Below, piece by piece: positions 55,532 to 64,000 of a stretch of DNA of 64,000 bases (positions are counted from its first letter, which is position 1; the number at the start of each line of letters is the position of its first letter). A program made the translations under genes and the position numbers. The notes beneath the pieces were generated by a model that searched no databases, was not told where the DNA came from, and saw nothing but the letters and a program-made list of their open reading frames with translations. This DNA comes from Plazaster borealis (taxonomy: Eukaryota > Echinodermata > Asteroidea > Forcipulatida > Labidiasteridae): NCBI GenBank assembly GCA_021014325.1, contig CM037466.1, positions 15,712,765 through 15,776,764 on the forward strand, read 5' to 3'.

Positions 55532-58500
55532 TCAATGTGTCTCCTCGTAAGGAGGTTTAAGCTGGCAGTATTGACCGTCCAGTGTAAAGCCAAGTCGTCT
55601 TGCTACCCTCAATCGGATCTTAAGAGCCGGACCAAGCTTCAGGCACATGTTATGTAGAAGGTGATCCTCAGTCAGGACAGGGAGTATCTCACCATCGATA
55701 GCTTGATCCCGGAACATCTGAGATTCAAAAGATAAGTGAGTTGAGAGATTTAGTCTTAAGAAAGATTTTTAGGACACTAGGTGGCAGCAGATTTGAGTGA
55801 GTCAATTCTTCTCAGAATCTAGTTCCCTCTTTTAATCTAATTTGTGATTTTTACCCTCGGACAAATTAGCAAAATCTTTATATAATAGCCAGAAAAGTCT
55901 CTAAAAACCTATACCATGTGTACCCAATACAATTTTCACAACTTTTTCCCCAGGACCAAATATCATGCCTGAATGTGTGAACACTCGGAACTACTTCATC
56001 ATTAGGAAAACATTTGTAGGGCCTACAGGAGTAAAAGAAAAGACTGCCCCAAGTGGCAAGTAGACATAAACAACGTGCGAGGTAGAAGCTTTAAATTTGG
56101 TCGAGTTCAAACCAACCTTTAAGGAACATTCTGGTAGACTCATGCTGATCAGTGTTATAAAAACCCATAAATTCACCTTGACAGACGTGTTCTAGTATCA
56201 TATGCGAGAAATTTGTTTTTCAGTTGAAAGAAGACATTTTCTTGGGAGGTATTTCCACACCATCCACCTTGACTTACTCCCACCCCAACCTCCTCTGGCA
56301 TCTCTGGACTGGTGCAGGGTTCCTCTTGTTCAAAATTCCTCTTTTTCAAATATTTTTAGTGCTATTTGAATCACCAAATGTTCGATATTATTGGATATCT
56401 TCTACATACTTGACAATTTTACTCGCAATTTAAAGGCATCGTACACGTTTGGTAATTGTCAAAGACCGGTGTTCTCATTTGGTGTATCCAAACATATGCA
56501 TAAAATAACAAGCCTGTGAAAATTTGGGCTCAATTGGTCATCGAAGTTGCAAGAAAATTATGAAACAAAAAACACCCTTGTTGTACAAATTTGTGTGTTT
56601 TCAGATAGGAATAAAAACTTCTTGCAAGAAGTTTTTATTATTTTAGTGAGAAATTACCTCTTTCTCAAAAACTATGTTACTTCAGAGGGAGTCGTTTCTC
56701 ACAATGTTTTATACTATCAACAGCTCTCTGTTGCTCGTTACCAGGTCAGTTTTTTATGCTAATATATATTTTGAGTCATTACCAAATGTGTACGGTACCT
56801 TTCAGGGAGAATGTAACACACACTCTCTAAGATTTATTAACAATTCCATCATCACCAACCTGGACATATTCCTCACACCCCTTGAGTGACTGAATGAACT
56901 GTGCCACATCATCCACTGTCCATAGACTCATGTCACTGGGCAGGAACACTGTATCATTTGTAGGGGTTCTTATTGAGGGGCTGATCTCGCCTGCAGTCTG
57001 GCTGGAGTTTGGAGCGCTGTTATTTCTACCATTGGGAAAGGCTGTATTACAAAAATGTAGTAAAGAGGTAAGTTTTGTTATGTTAAAAAACGTCAATTTC
57101 ATAAAAAACAATCAACAACATTGATTTCAGTAATAGTCTACCACCTCTATTTCAATAATATAGGCCTAACATAAAAAATAACATGAAAATATCAGTCACT
57201 GGAATTGTTTATAAAGCTTGTTTAACATTTCCTTAATTGATCAAAGTTATATAAATTGATCTTGGTAGCATTTCAGATGGAAATATATCTCAACATATCA
57301 GCATAACACTTAATACAAGAAAATAATTACGGAGTTGACTTCTATCAAGTCGTAAGTCGTAAACCACAAGGGACTAACTTGATTTTTCTAACAACCTATC
57401 CTACATCATGAAAATAAAGAGTAAATAAACAAAATGCATTACAAATAGACAACAAATAAAATAAATGAATCAGCATAAAGACAGCTGAGAAGTAACACCA
57501 AATACAATTTGAAAACACACACAGATGCAATAAATACACAAAAAGTTAGACAGCACTACAATTACACCTCAAAAAAATGTAAATCACAAAAAGTTAGACA
57601 GCACTGCAATTACACCTCCAAAAAAAGTAAATCACAAAAAGTTACACAACACTACCATTACACCTCCAAAAACAGTAAATCACAAAAAGTTTGACAACAC
57701 TACAATTACACCTCCCAAAACAGAAATTCTATCAATGGAGAGATAAAGCAAGTATATACAGCATTGTGTTATTTAGACAGTGGCGTAAACAGACATTTCC
57801 ATTTGGGTGCATGTTTTGTATCTCTTTGGGGGAGGGGGGCAAGGGTTTTGAACAGGGGGGGTACACAACTGTTAAGACAAGCATGAACCTGAAGTAAACA
57901 GCTGAACTGTCATATACAAAAAAATGTTACAAATAAGGGTATAGCGTTAAGCTGATACAAGGCAAAAAAACATATCACTGATGACAATAAATAAGACACA
58001 TGAGAAAGATGAAGCAGTACGCTTTGGAAGCAAAACGTTACCTTGTGTGTTGTGTACAGCATCTGGTCTTGTCAGCTCAATCATCTTAACAGAGGATGTC
58101 TTAGAAGTTGGCGTGAGTAACGACTGAGTCCGACGATTGCTAACGTCCCCACCCTGGCCTGGCAACTGCTGGGGCCCATACATCAGGGTATTGCCATTAA
58201 TACGAGTGCCAGGCTGATGGGAATGAAATCTGTGGGAGGAAAGATTCAAGATATGTTCAAGATGAGAAAGAAAACTTGAGATGGATTGATGAAAGAGTTT
58301 GTCAGGATGATGGGAGGTGGAAGTCAGGAAGGACAAGTTTTAAGACATTTCCAGTCGGGTTAAAAAACATTGTTACTTTTCAGAAGAGTTTTTGGAGGAC
58401 ACAACAATCAACCAGCCTATATGAACACTGCAATGTTAACAATCCTGTACCCATGTTTAAGAGGAATTGATAAAAGCTAAATAGCAGCTTTTGCATTCTA

Positions 58501-61500
58501 TATGTGACAATGAAGGACCAAATTAACTCATTTTTTTAAATTACATGGCATAGTGCATGAACATTCAACAAAAACTCAATTGGAGTCCTTTTACACAGTA
58601 ATGGAAATCAATGAAATCTGAAAAATAACAATGAGAAAATAAAAACTGCAGTTTACATTAAAAGTCATAAAAGTCGAGAACCATCAGTACAACAATATTT
58701 TCACAGCTGACAATATTAAGCAAACTGATATAAAAATACACAAAAATATTGCAATTGGAAACACAAAGTATGAAATTACAACATTTACAAGTTTAATATC
58801 ACAAAGCATATCCCCCCTCCAATCCCAGGAAGTTTGAGTGATAAGTAAATGGCAGATTCAAGAAATTGACAAAGTCTTTTACCTTGGTCTTAGGTTTGAG
58901 ACTCCTTTTTGGAATGGTGGGTTGTTTGCTTGAGATGACAGCAGAATAATATGAGGACTTCTGTTTACCTGAAGGGAAGAAAGCAGGAAAAGTGAACGGT
59001 TGAAGAAACCAGTTCATAAAAATATCTTGAAATGAATACACGGTGATGATGCAAAAATTGCTGCCAGACTATATGTCAGAACCATGTGCTATAATAAGAA
59101 CTAGTTATTACTCAACAGGTGTAAGAGAAGAGATATTTTGTAAACAAATCTTGGAAAGAAACTTACCTCTCTGTCTTTATCGCCATTGCCTTGCATGTCA
59201 AAGTGTTGAGGCGAATTCTGCTTCCTGGATTTATGTCCCAACGCCGCATCATCGCGCTTTTCATAAGATGTGAAAGACTGAGGGTCATTAAGGACGAAAG
59301 ATACTGGTGAACTATGGCCACTGGTGCTGTTGGAGTGTGACTCTGGGCTGTTGGTGCTGAGGTTGAGAGATTTCCTGGCATTCTCTGAAGTTAAAAGACA
59401 AAAATTCAGACTGGGTTTTTTTGAGTGAAGGTTAATATTTTTATTTTTATTTAAAATAAAAAATAATAAATATGCTTATAAAGTGCCTTACATCCATGAC
59501 TGGGTCTCAAGGGGTGGTGTACAAATTAAAATATCACCAAACAAAAGAAAGAAATAATCAAACAGCCAAAAATGGACAATCCAATAATTAAAAACTACAC
59601 GCCACAAAACCACAAAAATGCAAAGAATGTTAAATTGGTAAATCCAAAGTTTATGTAAGTTGATTTGTTAGTATTTTATTCTTAACATAAAAACAACTTG
59701 AAAATAACAATCTTATTATAATCTATGTACCAATATTTTGAGGTTCTGGTGAGTTTGCAGCTTGGAAGATACACCTCTGCTGTTCATCGTAAATGTCGCC
59801 CTCTGTTGGTGATACACTACGAGAACGCTTTCCATTCTTGTACTCAGATGGTAGATTTCTCTTCCGTGGTCCTTCCCTGGTTGCCAGGAGGTGGGAACCA
59901 TTTGTTTGGTGTAGATGGTTGATGATTTGATTCAGTTGGCTTGGTTCAGTATCCATTCTACAAAAAAGAAAAGAGAAAACCACGCACACATAATCAGTAA
60001 AATTGTTTACACATCATTTGCTTAAAGACGTACTGGGGGAAAGGTCACACTAGAACTCTTAAAGACCAAACTATACTTGGGATGAAACTATGACATCATA
60101 TTGAGCTTTATGATGGCAGCATGGTCGGCGACGCACAGTTCCTCGGACATTTTTGTCCTTAGTTTGTTTACTAAAAACTACACAATGTATAGGTTTTGTT
60201 TTAATAAAATGATAACATGTATGATAACCCTGGACAAAAGAATGGATTATTTTACAGTAGGGGGGCCTACCCGGTATATCATTGTAACATTTGCTTGTTT
60301 CTAGTTTGTTTTGGAATGGGTTTTGGGGGGTATTTTTTGTGGGTTGATTGCTCAAAGTCAAAATGCTATAATGTGAAGATGCAATGCTTTCATGCAGGGT
60401 TCATGTAAACAACATTTTTGTTGAACTTGAAATGCTGTTATGGATTTAGTATACTCGATATTGAGTTTCCGATAATAATATTGATTATTTAAAAAAATCT
60501 GACATCAACAGAACTTATATTTTAGGTTAAGGAAGGATTGACTAACAAAATTACACCATAAAAGGAAGCAGTTTTGTTTCCAGAAACGTTTCCCCCAATG
60601 GAGGCAAGATATACCCCAATGGAGGCAAGATATACCCCAATTGAGGCAAGATCTACCCCATAGGAGGCAAGATCTACTCCAATGGAGGCAAGATCTACTC
60701 CAATGGAGGCAAGATCTGGCCCAATGGAGGCAAGATCTACACCAATGGAGGCAAGATCTACCCCAATGGAGGCAAGGTCTACCCCAATGGAGGCAAGATC
60801 TACCCCAATGGATGATACCCCCATGGAGGCTAGACTTTGCCAATCACTTGATTTTTTATTAATCCCTACAGATTAACTGAAATTCAGCCTCAAGTCCATG
60901 AGATGACTCAACTGAAGAATCTAACTTTGAGTGACTCATTAATAATGGGGAGGGTTGTTTGACAAGGGGGGGTGGGGGTGCGGTGTACCCTGTTTATTAG
61001 AACAGGGGAAAAGTTTTGTCAGCAAAGTTTCTTGGAACTTCAACATGATTCTATTAAACTGAGGTTATTGCAGTGACCCAAATATCGCAAGTCAACCTAA
61101 GAAGAAGAAGCACAAGTTAAGGAAGGGGCTCTATAAGATCAAGCAAGATGCAATTTTTTTTTGCAATACACCATTTCTGGTTCAACGGAAGGGTATAAGT
61201 TTTGTGAATGAACTTGGAATTCCAAAAATCGCCGTCATTTCATCTGCCATGACCAAAATCAAGATAATTTTTTTTATGGTTATTTTTTTTTTTTAGGGGG
61301 GTCAAGAAAGGCAAAATATTTTGGAATACCTACCCTAGTTTTCGAGGAGTCTTAATCTTCTCTGCTGCATTGTTATTGAAATTCTGTAGGCAGCCATTGG
61401 CACCATTCCTCTTGTCAGATAATCTTGGACGCGTCTGCAACAAGAAAATATAAATTGTAGAACTTCTTCCACAAGAAGAGTCTCCTCTAGAAGTGTCTCC

Positions 61501-63982
61501 TCTAGAAGAGTCTCCGTCCCTCAGACCTATCTTATCCCTCTCTCCCTCTCAACAATTTCTTATAAAATAAAACGAATAAAAACCACGAGGGAAACTGACT
61601 GGGTAAATTTGTAAATCATTCTGGGTTTAACAGTACCGGTTGTAGAGCACTGGCACGTTAATCCCGCAGTAGCAGGTTCAAGTCCTGCTCTAGTCAATAT
61701 TTCTTTGTTCAACCCCCAATCTATTTACTAGAAAATAAAACTATCACATAAAGTGGAAAGAGCTGCCAGAATCTGTAAAACACACTTTTGGAGGCAAACC
61801 TGTCAGTTTGGTGGGGTTTTTTCTACCCTAGCGGCTCAAGTTCTTTGATTGATCAACTGGAGAATGGAAGGATGTACCTGTAGGAGTCCTCTAGACATGA
61901 GAATCTTAAGACTCTTCCCTCGGTGGCGGATACTCCTCTTCCAATCCTTGGCTGTTTCTCTCCCACTGATGTATTGGAACTCATTAGGGGTGTGCCATCT
62001 GTTCTGTAAGAGTTCAAAAACAAAGACGAATTTGAACAAATCAAACTACTTTTTCATTAACGACAATGTAACAGATGACTCTACATGTTTATAACAAAAC
62101 CCCGAGGGGGGTCACCAGGCAGTGAATGTTACCACAGCTTCGAGCAAGGAATGTTTATTTTCTACATGTGACCAACAAAACATTTGTTTTTATCTTTAAT
62201 TGATAATTATCAACTAATCATCTGAGAGTTACAGAATTCTTGAAGAAAACAAACTGCTCACAGCCGGTAAATATCCATATTATAAATCTTGAACCTTTTA
62301 GTTCTTGTGGTTCGTCTCTTCAGCCTGGAAGCAAGGTGGTAGTAATCGAGCAGAGACTAACACCATCAATAACATTCTAGTTAATCAGTTTCGTGAACTA
62401 ATTTTTAAATTCTCCATTTTCAAAACTTAACCTTTTGCTGAAGTGAACACTCTCAATTGAAGTTACCTTATCATACAAAGACTAGAACTCTAGCCTAAAC
62501 AAAGTATCTACAAAGGGTAGTCCCTGCCCAAGCTATAGGTTTGGCACTCACATAATTTGCAAAGGGTGGTTCGAGACCCAAGCCAGAGGTTTGGCACTCA
62601 AAGGGTAGTCCCAGACCCAAGCCAGAGGTTTGGCACTCACATAATTTGAAAAGGGTGGTTCGAGGCCCAAGCCAGTGGTTTGGCACTCAAAGGGTAGTCC
62701 AAGGCCCAAGCCAGAGGTTTGGCACTCACATAATTTGCAAAGGGTGGTTCTAGACCCAAGCCAGAGGTTTGGCACTCAAAGGGTAGTCCCAGACCCAAGC
62801 CAGAGGTTTGGCACTCAAAGGGTAGTCCCAGGCCCAAGCCAGAGGTTTAGCACTCACATATTTTGCAAAGGGACGAGGCCCAAGCCAGTGAATTGTCACT
62901 CACATAATAAGCATTTCCTATAATTAAGTCATACTACGTCAAGCAGCCGTTATTTATTTTTGAGAGATACATCAGTTTTCCACACAGAGTTCCTGTTTCT
63001 TTATGATTTAAACCCCACAATAAGCTCACAAATCCTGGAGGATATATTAGTAAATGAAGAATTAAAGCCTTCAACTTACATCAAAGAATATACTCTGCCC
63101 TTTGCTTCCTTGGCAGAGTTTGTTGACATAGAGCAAAGCCCGGTTAGCTCCACAATCAACGTCTAGTATTTGGTTGCCTTCCATGTCACGATAGGGTTTG
63201 TAATCCTCACTGTGTAATAGGTCACCAGACTAAGAGGGAAGAACAAGGATTCAGAGATTCCAGTTACCATAGTTACATGTCAAAGAAATTGAAAGTATGC
63301 CAATGTTATCAAATTAACTTTACAATCAGGAAGGTTTACATCACATATGTCCAGTTTGCAAGGTTGAAGTCCAGGGGAATGCTGCAACCTTTTGGAGGTC
63401 AAACCCGGACAAAGAAAAGTGGGTCTAAATAGAGATCACTTTTGTATGAGGCATTATGTTTGAGGGTTTTTCCTTAATCACCCACTCTTGTATCTCCTAA
63501 GTTAACCCAATTGCCCCTCTTTGCCCCAATTACTCACCCACTTATGCCTTTAAAAAAACAGCATCCGTTTCCAAGAAAACAAAATCAGTAGCTTTAAATG
63601 TGCAAATATTTATTTAAATATCCTTTTATTTTAAGCAAAGCATTCCTTTCATTCCTCCCTTTATAGAAAAAGGTTTTGAACTCACAATTATCCCAAATTC
63701 CATATGAGAACTAAGAGGCGAGTAGCCACGCTCGTCTTCCGCCCCATTTGAATATTCATGATTTAAATAATCATCCTCATCTTCATCCTCAAGATCATCC
63801 TTCTCCAATTGGTCGGATAACCTCTCCTGATGACCTGTGGCCATGCTTTCCTTCTCTATATCTGTTTCTCTAATGGGCAGGACCTCCATTTTGATGTTCA
63901 CCACTTCACTGATGGGTGGAGATGGGCTGGTGCCACCTTCTGTGGGTTGGCTACTCCTCTCCTTGATTCCTACAGTTGCCAT
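55532..63982 (-). CDS. SAMD11: SAMD11-like transcription repressor with SAND and SAM domains (10 exons)
   Basis: Likely nuclear repressor; SAMD11 and relatives act with Polycomb-type complexes in photoreceptors (family knowledge). Exons, 5' to 3': 63686-63982, 63080-63229, 61878-62003, 61334-61434, 59731-59957, 59167-59384, 58883-58968, 58042-58229, 56860-57041, 55532-55717. All phases agree, giving 586 aa. Residues 1-99 are acidic. The SAND domain (about 118-191) spans exons 2-3: DVDCGANRALLYVNKLC, then TPNEFQYISGRETAKDWKRS and MSRGLLQ. Ser/Thr/Pro-rich linkers follow (LSDKRNGANG; RKRNLPSEYKNGKRSRSVSP). The SAM domain (about 503-566) spans the last two exons: LWTVDDVAQFIQSLKGCEEY, then FRDQAIDGEILPVLTEDHLL and LKLGPALKIRLRVARRL. 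Start chosen for its Kozak context (GCTACCATGG), though the frame stays open to the window edge. Exon 7 has two open frames; I took the one that fits the neighbours. Exon 3-4 is the least certain junction. Confidence 0.9.
56433..56803. mobile_element. Foldback element, TTAAAGGCATC ends, in SAMD11 last intron
   Basis: Left TTAAAGGCATCGTACACGTT plus TGGTAATTG; right GAGTCATTACCAAATGTGTA plus CGGTACCTTTC. Related to the copy at 52575-52955 by its ends and by TTTCTCA / ACTTC internal motifs. It ends about 60 bp from SAMD11 exon 9. Confidence 0.75.
57535..57722. repeat. About 48-bp tandem repeat, 4 copies
   Basis: The unit contains CACAAAAAGTTAGACAGCAC, then TACAATTACACCTC plus an A-rich spacer and AGTAAAT. 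Copies differ by a few substitutions. In SAMD11 intron 8. Confidence 0.85.
59385..59730. other. SAMD11 intron 5, AT-rich
   Basis: AT-rich sequence with TTTTTATTTTTATTTAAAAT and a short AAGTGCCTTACATCCATGAC segment resembling the AGCGC-type tail repeats. No coding signal is visible. Confidence 0.5.
60593..60830. repeat. 21-bp tandem repeat, about 11 copies
   Basis: The unit GAGGCAAGATCTACCCCAAT plus G, with ATATACC, TCTGGCC and TCTACAC variants. The length is a multiple of 3, so the same heptapeptide repeats in open frames on both strands (ME-ARSTP type on plus, GVDLASI on minus). It lies in SAMD11 intron 4, and neither frame joins a SAMD11 exon by phase, so I do not call it coding. Confidence 0.92.
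61580..61730 (+). mobile_element. SINE family 1, rearranged copy (tail inverted against head)
   Basis: It begins with the family tail in minus orientation (ACCACGAGGGAAACTGACTG, AATCATTCTGGGTT). It then switches to the plus orientation (TTGTAGAGCACTGGCACGTT, AGGTTCAAGTCCTGCTCTAG) and ends with a plus-strand tail (TATTTCTTTGTTCAACCC). In SAMD11 intron 3. Confidence 0.65.
62510..62905. repeat. Compound tandem array in SAMD11 intron 2
   Basis: About ten copies of a core AAGCCAGAGGTTTGGCACTC, separated by one of two spacers: AAAGGGTAGTCCCAGACCC (short) or ACATAATTTGCAAAGGGTGG plus TTCGAGACCC (long). The spacers alternate irregularly. The reverse complement gives open frames with a repeated CQTSGLGL peptide, which I treat as artefact. 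Confidence 0.9.
63230..63685. other. SAMD11 intron 1, nothing notable
   Basis: About 456 bp between exons 1 and 2 with clear borders (ATT|GTGAGT and CCCTCTTAG|). AT-rich; no repeat or ORF of interest seen. Confidence 0.6.
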
Positions 63983-64000
63983 GGTAGCTGGTTGCTTGGT

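Noticed and set aside
62495..62837. Minus-strand ORFs with repeated CQTSGLGL peptide in SAMD11 intron 2
   Set aside because: Product of the compound tandem array, open in more than one frame, with no splice borders fitting SAMD11 phases.

Overview
This is animal nuclear DNA: AT-rich, with spliced genes, mostly short exons of 50-280 bp with GT-AG borders, and long introns packed with SINEs, foldback (MITE-like) elements and minisatellites. Protein similarity and the repeats (a tRNA-derived SINE with the A-box region AGCTCAGTTGGTAGAGC, and foldback elements ending ATGAAATTGGGCCC) suggest an echinoderm, most likely a sea star. The species call is inference from remembered similarity, not from a search.

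Layout. (1) 618-808, minus strand: first coding exon of a Rv2258c-like SAM-dependent methyltransferase whose remainder lies off the left edge. (2) 809-6510: intergenic, ending in a 14-bp array and a 42-bp array beside the CFAP74 stop. (3) 6511-27822, minus: the cilia gene CFAP74. I could phase 34 exons through to one frame of 5,160 nt (1,719 aa). (4) 27823-28582: a 760-bp head-to-head interval, probably a bidirectional promoter. (5) 28583-51501, plus: the ribosome-biogenesis gene NOC2L in 17 exons (2,574 nt, 857 aa), with a 9.8-kb repeat-filled intron 9. (6) 51502-55531: a gap between convergent 3' ends. (7) 55532-63982, minus: a SAMD11-like gene in 10 exons (1,761 nt, 586 aa) with an N-terminal SAND domain and a C-terminal SAM domain.

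The three main genes do unrelated jobs (axoneme, nucleolus, transcriptional repression). Their common thread is linkage: from memory, NOC2L and SAMD11 are also tail-to-tail neighbours in human 1p36.33, and CFAP74 lies in the same band, so the window seems to preserve an old deuterostome block. No operon, CRISPR array, virus or toxin system is present. The most unusual structures are a 29-copy, 23-bp minisatellite built from a CFAP74 splice donor, a tandem duplication that copied the end of CFAP74 exon 20 with its donor, and a nested pair of large foldbacks in NOC2L intron 1.
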